From positions 24,249 through 88,248 of the forward strand of contig JXTB01000093.1 in the NCBI GenBank assembly GCA_002914805.1: a stretch of DNA of 64,000 nucleotides, in the 5' to 3' direction. The notes below the pieces were generated by a model, which made no database searches, had not been told where the DNA came from, and saw only the letters and a program-made list of their open reading frames with translations. Positions 46,947 to 61,579 of the stretch are shown here, one piece after another. Numbering within the stretch: the stretch's first letter is position 1; each line of letters begins with the position of its first letter. Origin of the DNA: Parasponia andersonii (taxonomy: Eukaryota; Streptophyta; Magnoliopsida; Rosales; Cannabaceae). The translations under genes and the position numbers were made by a program.

Positions 46947-48334
46947 AATAATTTCCTAATTGACCAAAATATCAACCAAACTAATTAAACGGCTATTACC
47001 GATTCGAGATACTTTGATATTTGACGCTATACAATACGCTAAGTATAGGAATTAAAATAAAATTTATAGTAGGACGACTGCATATTTTTTACCAATGCAT
47101 GGTGCTTGACCTTTAACATTTCTTCTGCATATTACCCATTTCGGTTGGTCTTTCTTTTCATAGTACTGTTCAGTGCTGTGTGTTCATTAGCATCTTAGAA
47201 GTAGAAACTGTTCCCCCTTCACATCAAATCAGATTCCAAACTTTTTCCACCTCATAGATATATTAAACTAACAGAAAATTTCATTAAACTATAGTATCAA
47301 ANNNNNNNNNNNNNNNNNNNNNNNNNNNNNNNNNNNNNNNNNNNNNNNNNNNNNNNNNNNNNNNNNNNNNNNNNNNNNNNNNNNNNNNNNNNNNNNNNNN
47401 NNNNNNNNNNNNNNNNNNNNNNNNNNNNNNNNNNNNNNNNNNNNNNNNNNNNNNNNNNNNNNNNNNNNNNNNNNNNNNNNNNNNNNNNNNNNNNNNNNNN
47501 NNNNNNNNNNNNNNNNNNNNNNNNNNNNNNNNNNNNNNNNNNNNNNNNNNNNNNNNNNNNNNNNNNNNNNNNNNNNNNNNNNNNNNNNNNNNNNNNNNNN
47601 NNNNNNNNNNNNNNNNNNNNNNNNNNNNNNNNNNNNNNNNNNNNNNNNNNNNNNNNNNNNNNNNNNNNNNNNNNNNNNNNNNNNNNNNNNNNNNNNNNNN
47701 NNNNNNNNNNNNNNNNNNNNNNNNNNNNNNNNNNNNNNNNNNNNNNNNNNNNNNNNNNNNNNNNNNNNNNNNNNNNNNNNNNNNNNNNNNNNNNNNNNNN
47801 NNNNNNNNNNNNNNNNNNNNNNNNNNNNNNNNNNNNNNNNNNNNNNNNNNNNNNNNNNNNNNNNNNNNNNNNNNNNNNNNNNNNNNNNNNNNNNNNNNNN
47901 NNNNNNNNNNNNNNNNNNNNNNNNNNNNNNNNNNNNNNNNNNNNNNNNNNNNNNNNNNNNNNNNNNNNNNNNNNNNNNNNNNNNNNNNNNNNNNNNNNNN
48001 NNNNNNNNNNNNNNNNNNNNNNNNNNNNNNNNNNNNNNNNNNNNNNNNNNNNNNNNNNNNNNNNNNNNNNNNNNNNNNNNNNNNNNNNNNNNNNNNNNNN
48101 NNNNNNNNNNNNNNNATTTAAAAACCTTGTATATTTACTACAGAGCATTCTGGAGGGCATTATAGTAATTTAGAGCAACATGAAGAGTACAATTCCGTTA
48201 AAGAACGTGAAGAATCTTATCTTATATTAAAAAACAAAATATTCAAATCAATAAAATTGAAGTAAGTTCTATATCCTATTATATATTTATCTACATCTAC
48301 GTCACATATAGAAAACCCAAAATGCTTTCGGTTT
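46947..48334. other. RUP upstream region, mostly an assembly gap
   Basis: 47302-48115 is 814 N. The readable flanks are AT-rich with no gene. The RUP promoter must lie largely in the gap. The last readable bases include ACGTCA at 48299-48304. Confidence 0.9.
48299..48304. promoter_or_regulatory. ACGTCA element just upstream of the RUP start
   Basis: An ACGT-core motif (TGACGT on the other strand) lies 31-36 bases before the start codon. Arabidopsis RUP genes are HY5-dependent, and HY5 binds ACGT-containing elements. One short motif is weak evidence, and it may lie inside the 5' UTR. Confidence 0.3.
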
Positions 48335-48414
48335 ATGGGAGCCTTTCATTGGTCCAGAAACCGCAAAACCTCCGACAACAACAACAACAATTTCTCCACC
48401 ACCACCGCCACTAA
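48322..48414 (+). other. Possible upstream ORF overlapping the RUP start
   Basis: An ATG at 48322-48324, 13 bases before the RUP ATG and in another frame, opens a 30-codon ORF that ends at TAA 48412-48414 inside the RUP coding region. If the mRNA starts upstream, this would reduce initiation at the main ATG. Whether it is transcribed is unknown. Confidence 0.35.
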
Positions 48415-49639
48415 TACCACCTATTATTCTTATGAATGGGAAATGAAAAACTTCAGTCTTCCATTAATAAACGACCCAAACCCAAAATCAGAAAAATTAG
48501 AAAAAGAAAATACAACAGACCAAAACGACAATAATCACACCAACCAATCAGATTCAGATAGTTCAGACCAACCTCTCTGCTTATGGGATTTTAATCTCCG
48601 TACTGTCGTTTCTTCACTCGCTTCGGAAACCGCGTCCGACGCGCTCGGCGTCATCGAATTCGACCCGTCTGATAGCATCGTCGCGACAGGTGGCATCGCC
48701 AGGAAGATAAGAATCTACAGAATGAATTCCTTGCTACAAAACGAAAACGACGACGAAGGCCAAAACGACGTCGTTTTGCTAGACCATGCGGCCGCGCACG
48801 ACTACTATATTTGCACGCCTGCGAAGCTCAGCAGCCTCCGGTGGAGACCCGGCTCCGGCGGCCGGATACTTGGCACCGGTGACTACGACGGCGTCGTTAC
48901 GGAGTACGACCTCGAGAGAAGGACCCCCGTGTTCGAGCGTGACGAGCACGGCGGGCGGCGCGTGTGGAGCGTGGACTACTCGCATTGGGACGCTGACCCG
49001 GTATTGGCGGCTTCCGGGTCGGACGACGGGACCATGCAAATGTGGGACCCGCGGTGCGAGGGAGGCGAATGCGTGGCTGCGGTGCGGCCCAGCTTGGCGC
49101 GCTGTTCGGTCTGTTGCATTGAGTTCAACCCGTTCGGTGGGCCCCTGGTGGCAGTCGGGTGCGCGGACCGGAGGGCTTACGGGTACGATATCCGGAAGCT
49201 TTCGGATCCGGTTTTGGTACTTGACGGGCATCAGAAAACGGTGTCGTACGTTAGGTTCCTCGACGGCCGTACGATGGTGTCAGCTGGTACCGATGGATGC
49301 TTGAAGATGTGGGACACGGTTCGCTCACGTGTGATTCGCACGTACATGGGGCACGTGAACAATCGGAGCTTCGTCGGGCTATCCGTTTGGAGGAACGGCG
49401 GGTTACTCGGGTGCGGGTCGGAAAATAACCAAGTTTTTGTGTATGATAAGAGGTGGGGCCAGCCCATTTGGGTCCACGGGTTTGGACCAATGGGTGGACC
49501 CGGGTCGGACCGGTGCTTCGTGAGCAGTGTGTGCTGGAGGCAAGCGGGTGAGGAGCGGTGCACCCTGGTAGCCGGCGGGTCGGATGGGGTTCTACAGGTT
49601 TTTGTGGGCAATAGGAAGTCATCTTCGTCTAGTAAATGA
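48335..49639 (+). CDS. RUP2: WD40 repeat protein, RUP1/RUP2-type UV-B signalling repressor
   Basis: A single uninterrupted exon encodes 434 residues. A low-complexity N-terminus (asparagine and threonine runs, residues 10-60) is followed by LWDFNLRTVVSSLASE and ALGVIEFDPSDSIVATGGIA, the start of the COP1/SPA/RUP-type seven-bladed propeller. Later blades are clear: GTGDYDGVVTEYDLERR, SGSDDGTMQMWDPR, VGCADRRAYGYDIRK, SAGTDGCLKMWDT, GCGSENNQVFVYDKRW and GGSDGVLQVF. RUP proteins bind the UVR8 photoreceptor, drive its re-dimerisation and damp UV-B responses. The lack of a coiled coil or RING excludes COP1 and SPA. RUP1 versus RUP2 cannot be decided without a tree. It is longer than the Arabidopsis proteins (about 370-385 residues) because of the N-terminus. 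The coding sequence is notably GC-rich against the AT-rich surroundings, and the gene is intronless. Confidence 0.88.
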   Translation: MGAFHWSRNRKTSDNNNNNFSTTTATNTTYYSYEWEMKNFSLPLINDPNPKSEKLEKENTTDQNDNNHTNQSDSDSSDQPLCLWDFNLRTVVSSLASETASDALGVIEFDPSDSIVATGGIARKIRIYRMNSLLQNENDDEGQNDVVLLDHAAAHDYYICTPAKLSSLRWRPGSGGRILGTGDYDGVVTEYDLERRTPVFERDEHGGRRVWSVDYSHWDADPVLAASGSDDGTMQMWDPRCEGGECVAAVRPSLARCSVCCIEFNPFGGPLVAVGCADRRAYGYDIRKLSDPVLVLDGHQKTVSYVRFLDGRTMVSAGTDGCLKMWDTVRSRVIRTYMGHVNNRSFVGLSVWRNGGLLGCGSENNQVFVYDKRWGQPIWVHGFGPMGGPGSDRCFVSSVCWRQAGEERCTLVAGGSDGVLQVFVGNRKSSSSSK

Positions 49640-51622
49640 CTTGGTTTCTCCCATTTTCTTACTTACTTCTTTTTTATTTTTATTTTTTGAAAAAGAATCT
49701 TTTAATTATTTTAAGTACAAGGTCTGAAAAAACTTTAGTTGCATGGGATTTGGTCTAAGCAATTTTAGCAAAGCAAAAAGGATAAAGTATAGACTATATA
49801 CAGAGGCCATTTTGTATTGAATTCTTTGATCATCATACTGACAAAATTGATAGTTGTACTGTCCTTTGTAATCACAGCACATTATGTTTTCTTGAGGTTC
49901 CATAAATGATTTATTGCTCTTTATAGATTTTTTTTCTTCCCAAGAAACTTTTATAGAGATATATATTGAAAGTATGCAGCTTTATTACCATTTTTTTTTT
50001 CTCTCGAATAAAAAAGACGAATTTCATTCACGTTTTCTAGACATTTTGTACGTATTTTTTTCCTGCTTGCGAACCATAATGTAATCAGAATAAAATAAAA
50101 CAGAAATCAATGAGAACAAAATGTATGATAATCATTGTTTGAAGTATATTGTTACCTAAAGTGCGTCGTTACATAAAATAACATGCACGGAATCAAAATC
50201 CTAACAACCTTATTCATGTGCTTATTTAATCCATAACATTGTGATTATAAGCTCTAAATCCATGAAATTGTAATGACACATGACAGTTTCTCATTGAAAG
50301 CTACCTGACATTTGTCATTTCCTTCACTTCAATTAGCAATACTAGATTATAAATATTATATGCTTTCTTATGCCTAAATATATAGGCTCAGTGTTTGTAA
50401 AGAAACACAATTTACATATAGCAAAGATACCATCTTTTCTCTCTCTCTCTCTTTCTTTTTTTTTTTTTCTCTCTTTTTCTCCTCCTTATCTACCATCTTA
50501 GCTTTATAATCCCCCTTCTTCATTCTTTTCCTTCTTTAACTAATACATAATTTCAATAGGCTTACTTTTCTTTCTCTTTATTCAATGCCTATTCCACTGT
50601 ACATAACCATAACCATTATTTACCAAATCTCACAATAGTAACAAGTTTATCAATAATTTCTCTCTAATCTTTTAGTTAAAAAGCATTTCTCTTTTAAACC
50701 TTCTATTTTATCGCTATTATATTTATATAAATTACATATTATATTTTAAATTGGTTGTCAAGCCATAGGTATTTTTTTTTTCTATTTGTAAATATTTTTC
50801 TTTTAGCCGTTAGATCATCGTCTAATAGTAAATCAATGATTATAAAAATATACATGAAAAAACGTGCATTATTAATATTATTTCTTTATCTTACTTTTTA
50901 TTATTAAAAAATATACGAGATAAATTTTAATCAGCCAAAACTATATATATTATATTATTATTATTATTATTATAGATTTTAGAATATTGAGTTACTCGTC
51001 CTACTATTTTCTATTAATCTAAATATTTTTATAAAATGCTAACAAACTCTATATTGTGATAACACAGCTACTAACATTTAAATTCTGCAATTTAAATACT
51101 CAAAGACTCATGGAGGTAACTTGTTTTAGTATGCTGAGTTGTGTAATGCGATCATACTATTTACAACCCCTTATGTTCCCACAGATCCATGATGCTGAGT
51201 TGTTTATTAAGACGAGTTGTATAATATGGTCACTTTTTATACAACCCTTTATGTTAAACTCAATAATTTAAATTTCAATCATTTAACTTTATTATACTAA
51301 TCTAACTGAATTCTAACTATCTAACATATGGTGCTAGACTATAACTCACAAAACTTATTATAATTAACTATTATTATACTTAATTTTTATTTTCCAGAAA
51401 ATGCACCATTTTCCTGAGTATTAAAAGGAGACTTTACTGGGGAGTAGCTAAGGGAAAATAAGTTTCTTTGGTATCTCCAATATATCAAAAGTCATCTTAT
51501 GACTTTACCTGTTCTTTGTCTTTTTCAATAAAAACAAACAAAAAGAAAAAAAAAAGGAGAAAAAAAAGTTTTAAAAAAAAAAAGATAAAAAAGAGAAAAA
51601 AAAATCATTTCATTGTCTCAAA
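49640..51622. other. AT-rich intergenic DNA
   Basis: This contains the RUP 3' flank and no other gene. A pyrimidine-rich tract lies at about 50437-50480, and a truncated MITE family A copy at 50753-50940 is listed separately. An (ATT)n tract follows near 50955-50975. Confidence 0.5.
50753..50940. mobile_element. MITE family A, copy 4 (3' end missing)
   Basis: It begins GGTTGTCAAGCCATAGGTA and keeps the interior order of the family (CGTTAGATCATCGTCTAATA, then a GTGCATTATTAATATTA segment, then an AATCAGCCAAAA segment). The right inverted end is replaced by AT-rich sequence. Confidence 0.55.
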
Positions 51623-52250
51623 ATGACTGAGCAACAAAATCCACTGAATGTTAAAATCTCCACTATTTTAACTTAGTTGAAGAACTCAATAGATGCCATA
51701 AGACAATCTCAAGAAGATATGCAATTATCTCGCATCCAAATGCTCCAGAAGATTGCTAATCTAGAAAAAGCAAATAGAGCATAGACTTTTACTTTGGCTC
51801 TACCCAATCAAAATAACAATTTCCATGCATCTGAAAAACAGATTCCTGACTTGCCAGTAACATGAGAAAATCTTATCAATCTTGTTGCTGTAATCACAAC
51901 TTACAACCGAAACTAATAATGGAACTTCAAAAAGTTTTATTACAAAAAAGCACTTACGATAAATGCTTAAATTTGAAGCAAAAATTGCCAATAAAATTGT
52001 TACAGTGGTGGATTTTCAACCTCTATATTTTGCTAATAAGATTTTTACAGTAGTGGACTTTCAATCTTTTTACCTTGCCAGTATTTTTTCCAAGCCATAT
52101 TTGAAGAATTACACTAATTTTCGATTTAAGAAGTTCGATGGGAAAAAAAGCAATACTAAAGAACATGTCATTAGTTTTCTAGATGATTTTGGAGTTTTCG
52201 CCAGTAACCATGATTTGAGATTAAGAGAATTTTCAAAATCTCTCACCGGA
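51623..52250 (+). pseudogene. Ty3-type gag remnant
   Basis: A plus-strand frame starts MTEQQNPLNVKISTILT, then a stop, and continues to LEKANRA. Later (about 51990-52247) another frame reads PYLKNYTNFRFKKFDGKK, then EHVISFLDDFGVFASNHD and LRLREFSKSLTG. This matches the retrotransposon gag region of plant Ty3 elements (the KFDG, HxxxFLDDxG and REFSKSL words). Stops and frameshifts show decay. It breaks off at about 52250, where a LINE-like segment starts. Confidence 0.7.
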
Positions 52251-53240
52251 TCGAACATACTTATGGTTCGTCAATTTACTAGTAGACAAATTCAGATTTT
52301 TATAAGGTGTATTTTCAATGATGTTATCACTTCGAGTGTTAACCTCCTTCGAAGATGGATTCAGACCAATCCATAGCACTGCTCTCTTAGTGGGAATACT
52401 GAGTCCATTATTCATGTGTTTTTCTATTGTTCGTTCGCGAAGGAAGTCTGGTAAGCTGCTGGTCTTTGGGAGTTGATCATATCATTTCTACTAGATGAAG
52501 TAGTTGGCTGCCTAGTAAGTATTTTTAGGAATGTTTCCCGAGAAGTTTATGAGAAAATATGTGTTATATATCCTTTAGTGTATCTGGATGGATCATAATA
52601 AGCGGGTTCATGGAGGTGTTTCTAGAGGAGCTCAAAATTTGATTAGTTATGCCGATACATTGCTTTTTGAGTTAACATGCATCTTGTGGATTGTGTGGAC
52701 TTAGGTGTGAAAAGGTTAAGGTTAGTTTACCAAAGTGGTCACTCTTTTTGATGGTGGTCTTTAGATTAATTCTGACACTGCTCTTCAACCTAGAGATAAT
52801 TTTGTTGGAATAGGAGTGGTGATTTGGGATCATATCGGTGTGATTATGGTCGCCCTTTCAAAATGTTTGTAGGGTTGTTTCTCTGTGGAGATTGTAGAAC
52901 TTCTCGCTATTCAGGAAGAACTTGTGTTCGTTACTCGACATAAGTTTCCATGCCGTATGTGAAGTGTGATGCCCTCAAAGTTGTCCAAGGATTGAACTCG
53001 GTGTTGCCTCATTCATCTAATGCTCTTATCCATTCTGATGTTAAACTGCTATTATCCAAGGCTAATTGTAGCTCTCGTCAGTATGTTCCCCATTTTGGGA
53101 ATAGATTGCTTTACTATTTGACTGATATGGCACTGATCGCTTTTCATGGTAATAGAAACTGGGTAGACTATATACCTTTGTTTCTTCCATTAGTTATTGG
53201 CGATGATTCTATTTAATTAATAAAAGGCGTCATTTTCTTT
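52251..53240 (+). pseudogene. LINE 3' remnant: zinc-binding RT tail and RNase H-like domain
   Basis: The segment begins with a zf-RVT-type piece (NLLRRWIQTNP, a stop, then ESIIHVFFYCSFAKEVW). It continues through several stops to an RNase H-like domain (VGIGVVIWDHIGVIMVALSK, VEIVELLAIQEEL) and ends with VKCDALKVVQGLNSVLPHSS and FGNRLLYYLTDMALIAFHG, the C-terminus typical of plant L1-type LINEs. The stop at 53214-53216 is followed by AATAAAAGGCGTC, a LINE-like 3' tail. Multiple stops and frame changes make it non-functional. Confidence 0.7.
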
Positions 53241-53756
53241 TGAAAAAGGCCAACAGCAATAGGGGTGTTTTTAAAAAGTCAGAAACTACAAAATAGACCA
53301 TACAAAATTGAATTCTTCTTGGTTTCCATAATTTTTTTTTTTCTAAAAAAATATATTTACGTTCAATCTATGTGAAAAAAATTTTACATGCTGAATAATG
53401 ACATAAAACTCTACTTTCACCCTTTCTAAAGGACATTTTCCTATTTTTCATTAGAATCCATGTAAGTGAAAAAAAAGGAATACTTATTATTTTTTTTCTT
53501 TTTAAATTTTTGTTCTTTCTTCTCTGAAATTCCAAATATGACTTAAAAGAGGAAGAAAAAATGAAATAAAAGTGATTTCAAGCTTGTTTGCATTCACTTT
53601 CAGTTTTTATCTAAATAAAATAAAATAGACTTAAAAATTTATGATTTTCAATATTCAAAAATAAAAAACTTGCTTGATAAATTTTATTTTACTATTTATT
53701 TTTAAAAACAAAAAATATAAAAATATTGAGAGAGAAAGCACATAATTTGTTTATAT
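53241..53756. other. AT-rich intergenic DNA
   Basis: No gene or clear repeat boundary is visible. The right end is TTTGTTTATAT (53746-53756), the left target-site copy of the next element. Confidence 0.5.
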
Positions 53757-54271
53757 GGATAAATGCCTTATTAGTTCCTAAATTATGAAAAAAAGTCTCA
53801 CTTTGATACTTAAACTTTAAAATGCATCATTTTGATCATTAAACTATTAAAAAAATTTCATTTTAGTCCTTTTAATTGTATATTTCATTTTATTCATGAG
53901 CATATAAAATACATTTATTATTATATTGTACTTATTTCATATCCAGAAGCATTGTCTAATACTATAAAAAAAAAAAAATACTAGAACATGAATTAAAATA
54001 TTTAAAAAGTGATTGGTTAAACAAAAGTTTGTCGTATATTGGATAATAATGTAGTATAGAACTATCCAAAATGTAATATTTTGTTAAAATCATGTACAAA
54101 ATGAGAAATATAATTTATGTACTCATTCTGATAAATTTTAAACAAAATATATAATAAAAGGACACAAATGACATATTTTAAATAATTTAAGGACTTATAT
54201 GGTGCAATTTAAAATTTAAGGACTAAATTAAAACTTTATCTTTAATTTAAAGACTAATTGGATCATTTATC
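53757..54271. mobile_element. Inverted-repeat element with 11-bp target duplication (MULE-like MITE)
   Basis: The left end GGATAAATGCCTTATTAGTT and the right end, reverse-complemented (GATAAATGATCCAATTAGTC), form imperfect inverted repeats. The element is bounded by a perfect 11-bp direct repeat TTTGTTTATAT (53746-53756 and 54272-54282). Long duplications of 9-11 bp are characteristic of Mutator-like elements. The 515-bp interior is AT-rich and non-coding. Confidence 0.8.
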
Positions 54272-54455
54272 TTTGTTTATATATACATACTTGTACACAA
54301 GGATATGTATGTTTTTTTTAAAAAAAAAAAATAAAGGTATTATGAATTTCTTGTTTGTTCTTATTTTTTTTTTTAAAAAAAATTTGGTAATAGTTTTAAA
54401 AAACAAAAAACAAAATCTTGTCAAGAATGCAAAAAAACAGAAATGTAACTAGTAA

Positions 54456-54550
54456 GACCATAGTAGATTGTATTATCAAAAAAAAAAAAAAAAAAAAACC
54501 ACAGTAGATTGGNCTTCAAAAAAAAAAAAAAAAAGACCACAGTAGATTGG
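54456..54550. repeat. Three copies of an AGTAGATTG unit separated by A-tracts
   Basis: ACCATAGTAGATTG, ACCACAGTAGATTGG and ACCACAGTAGATTGG recur with long A runs between them. An N sits at 54513 in the second unit, so copy number and A-tract length may be assembly-dependent. Confidence 0.8.
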
Positions 54551-54604
54551 CTACAAATAAGTGATGAGACCTTAGGAAGAGTAATCTAATCGAACGGTTA
54601 TAAT

Positions 54605-54658
54605 TGGGCTTGCTTAACACTACCGATTGTAGCAATAAAATCCTCAGACTTTATATAA
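54605..54658 (+). promoter_or_regulatory. Putative CFIS2 core promoter
   Basis: A TGGGCT site-II-like word (54606-54611) lies upstream of TATATAA (54652-54658), which is about 165 bases before the start codon. The 5' UTR ends in a (GA)n tract directly before the ATG. This is inferred from motif and position only. Confidence 0.4.
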
Positions 54659-54717
54659 ATTGCAAAATAGCCCTCCCTTTCGAATCCTTTGGGTTTTTCG
54701 ATCCTTAAATCGTTTAG

Positions 54718-57469
<2,752 letters not shown>

Positions 57470-59597
57470 ATTAGCATGTCTTCAGAAGTCACCTGACTGC
57501 AACAAGTTTACAGAGGTTTATACCTCGATATAGGTTGCCGATTGCTGGAGCTCATACCTGGACTTTGATTCATAAACTAAAATCTAGTTAGGTTTTCGTA
57601 GGATTCTTCTATTATGCTGATGACTGAAGCTTATCTTCTGGTATGGTTCATCTGTCTATCTTCTGATCATTAAGAATAGTGGCTAGTATCTTTGTGTTAG
57701 TTGTGGAGTCTTTGTTCTAACATCAGTTATGCGAAATTTTATTGGAGTTCTTAATCTGAAATTAAGTGTTTTTGCAATTCATATGTTTTTGCTTCTTTTA
57801 GAGGAGTTGGGAAGTCTTTCAAATTCTGTTTTAGAATGTCTTTCGAAATTTCATAGCAGAGCTGATTGTGCGTCAATGTAATGATGGTGTAATTTCATTG
57901 GTATTGCCAGATGAGGTAAATCTAACATCGACAGGCCAGCGTCTTCCCTGTAGCTTATTATGGTTGCTTTGACTACCAGTCAACATGTTTTGGTTAGAAG
58001 ATCCTTTGTTTATTCATTTTTGTAGTATCTGTGCATAATTAGCTAAAGTTTAGAGGCGAGGAGTTTGGTGTAGGCGGCGTTGAGCAACAAAACTCCAAGT
58101 GGAGCTTAGTTTATTTTTTGATAATTGATACATGCTTGCGATTTTGTACGAAGTCCGAACTTCGAACAATGTACAAGTCAAAACTTGGTATTAAAATTTG
58201 ATGTCCAGAAGTATTTTTGCAGATGAAACAAAGCGTAAGAGATACGAAGTAATAATTTTGTTTGATGTTTTAGTAATGGGAATTGACAACTCAACTTCCC
58301 TGCGACTTAGTAATAGCCTGGATTCCACTTGGTTTCTAGTTTCAGCATAATTGCAAATAGCATGGCATGGCTACGTAGACATAAAGGGATGTTTACTTGA
58401 GAATCGTGGAGGGGAATATAATTGAGTTTGCTTTCGTGAGGTTTAAGTTAAATTCTGACTTTTCTAGCAATATACCGGAGTTCCCGAATTTCCTGTCTCC
58501 CAAAATTTATAGGTTCGGCTCGAGGACAAGTATTAAAAATAAAAATAAAAAAAAGCTAGTCATTTGTCAATTTCATCCAAATGTGTAAAACAATATACAC
58601 GAGTGGATGGGAAAATAAACACTACCATTCTCAATACGGACTAGGAAACATTGCTATAGTTGCAAATAATAGTATACTCCATCAACTACCTAAAAAAGAA
58701 ATTATACTCCATCAACTAGGATTTTTAGACCTTGTGAATATACAAGTTGATCTTCTTTTGAGATACGTCAGAACGGGAAAGTTTTGTAATAGAAGAGAGA
58801 GAGATCGCCACTAGTTTAAGCTTGAAAGCAAAAAAAACCACAAGTATAGTATTGTGTATCGTTTACTGAAATATCTTTTCCAGCCTGGGAAAAAACAACC
58901 CCTCATAAACAAGATAAAAGAAAAAGAAAAAGAAAATTGTATGCATACTCAACTCAGAGCATGCTATATTAACTATTAATCAAAACTTCTGATCAATTAT
59001 TATTTTGGAAAACGAAACAGACGAAAAAGCAATGGAGACGGCTGAATTTAGAAGATGAGTTCAGAAATAATTGCTTATTTGTGTATGCATGCATTTGGCT
59101 ATATTTAACGTTTCCTGATATTCCAAGCCGTTCAGAATTTAAAGTGCAACACCCCACAATAGTTGTAGCACAATCAATGATTGCGTGAAGCGTCAAGAAA
59201 ATCAACTACATAGGTTATTTGGCCGAACCAGTCTCACCTCAGACAAATAGCTATTATTAAATTAATATTTTCGTGGATGATTAGTGTTTTTAAAAAGACT
59301 AGGGCCAGATTGTTAAAATCTTTAACAATCCTTTATATCAGAGTTCCAGTAATTAATTAAGAAACTAACTCATTTTCTAGAAAGATTCTAACGAACCAAC
59401 TTTAGCATGTCTCTTAGCTCAGTATAGCCTAACACACATTCTTATTATTAGCCGTTCCTTCTCGTTCTCTTTCCCAACCTCTTCGTGCATAATATGCATG
59501 CTTGATTCCTTGTGGTATGGTTGGCAAGTTCAACCGGAAACTGTAACTCACTATCCTAAGGGAGTGTTTGGTTGGCAGTCCAAACTATGCTGACTTG

Positions 59598-59647
<50 letters not shown>

Positions 59648-61579
59648 TTAACCGGTTATGAAAGATAAAACACAGAAGATGTGAAGCTTCTTCACATTTT
59701 ATTTAAAAAAAAAATACTGAAAATGTTACAAATTAAGCGAATAGATATTGTTTTAAATTTTTTTTATTTTAAAGTTCCATAATTGTACTAAATTCCAGTA
59801 TTATTACAAAATTGATTTCCAAAACGCGTTCTCTTTGAGATTACTTATATTCAACAATTTATACACCCTTATTTCGTGCTTTTCATAATTAACTAGTGCA
59901 TTATACCATGCCTATGCTTAAACAAATATTCTCTGGAGATGTAGGGCAAATATATAAACAGATTTTAGACAAAAGGTAACCGTCTATGAATCATTAATTG
60001 GTTGATTTATAACTTTAATTCCTTAAAGACTCGTGATTTTTCCCATCTCAAAGGCATATATATACATATGCATAGACTAAGTCACCATTAGAACCGTAGA
60101 AAGCTACAAATCACTAGCTAGGTGATTGCGTGAAGAAGAAGTTATATTGAAGTCAAAATTTGGGAGCTTTTGTTTCTTCAAATAATTATCATTTTCAATA
60201 AAAGATAGTGAGCTTTTTGGCAACACTTGCATATTCAATCCTTTAATTGATAGAGTTAGTTAGCCCTGGCAATTGGGGGCCGGGGGAAGATGAGACAGGG
60301 ATTAAGATGTTAGCTCACAGCGCATAATTTGTTTTGTATGGTAAGTTTGATCATCATGAAAGCAATCTCAAAATTATATTAATGCGCTCATGAAAAACAT
60401 TCTTACATTTATAGATTATCAAGCTAATTATAATGATTTCAACTGTTGATTGCCAAATCAATTATAAGCTTGCCAAGAATCAATTAAAAGTGATATATTT
60501 AATTATATGGGGAATAGAATAATATGTACCCAATGGTGTGCGAATTTTTACATATTATATACTAAGATCGATTCGTATTTTATTGGTAAGAGACCAGGAA
60601 ATAATACCACCAAAAATGATTACATATACATATGTATATGGTTTATTTTGGTAAGAGAATAATATGTATTATACTTAAGTAAATAGTACTGTAATGTTTA
60701 TGTATTTGTTTCAAACGTATAATAGGATCCGCAGGAGAATCTTCATAATAGACGTGTATATATATATATACAGAGTTTGTAATACATAGGAAGTCTATAT
60801 TTATACTTAAAAAGAGCCAATACTATACTTGTAGGTTTAGGATTAGTAGTAGTTAACTCGAACCTTCTTCCGTTTCGACCTAAATTTGTATATATTCATA
60901 TATAAATATCTATATATCTATTTATATAGATGCAGGAAATTATAATGACCCCAGCTGAACTAAAATAAATTATCATCTACAAAGACACCAACCACAATGA
61001 ATCTTACGCTATCCTAGTTTCTGTATTCTATATTCATTTTTCAAAGACTTTCTTTAGTCATGTACATGTATAGCCTATAAAATTTTATATATATATATAT
61101 ATATATATACATAAATAAATAATACTATCAGTAGGGTCGTTTTACGCGGGTCATTTTCTATTAAAATACAGTGTCGCTTCCTCTTGTTATTTTCTGTTTT
61201 TGCTTATGCTATGCTCAAAAATCTAGTTACGTATACGAGATAATGAAAGTATGGGACCAGAAAGTAAAGTGTAAGTATACATGTACTCTTGTACTACTAT
61301 TCTAATTGTATACTCTAGTAGGGATTCAAATGTCGAGGTCTTTGTTATTAAACTATTTCGTATAAGTTTTATAAAGTTTTACTTTCTGATCATCAGTCGA
61401 ACTTTAAAAATAATTACAAAAAAAACTCAGTCACTAAAAGTTTTATCCCTTAAATTATTTAATTGAAGTCTGGAAATTAGATACCGTTTAAAGAGATATA
61501 TGTGTCTTCAATGCAGGGGAGGAATTATTAAAATCCAAAGACTATACATATGTGTCTTCAATGCAGGGAGAGTGATAAT
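57470..61579. other. CFIS2 3' flank and AT-rich intergenic DNA
   Basis: The first few hundred bases probably hold the CFIS2 3' UTR. After that no ORF resembles a known protein. A (TA)n tract lies at 59603-59645 and a shorter one at about 61087-61109. There is a direct repeat of TATGTGTCTTCAATGCAGGG at about 61499 and 61550. Confidence 0.5.
59603..59645. repeat. (TA)n microsatellite
   Basis: About 21 uninterrupted TA units in intergenic DNA. Confidence 0.93.

Noticed and set aside
47297-48160. 287-codon minus-strand ORF
   Set aside because: It consists almost entirely of N from the assembly gap.
48779-49622. Long ORFs antisense to and overlapping RUP (150, 126 and 123 codons)
   Set aside because: GC-rich coding sequence has few chance stops; none has a recognisable domain.
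58993-59205. Minus-strand 70-codon ORF
   Set aside because: It has no domain, no splice partners and no sign of conservation visible here.
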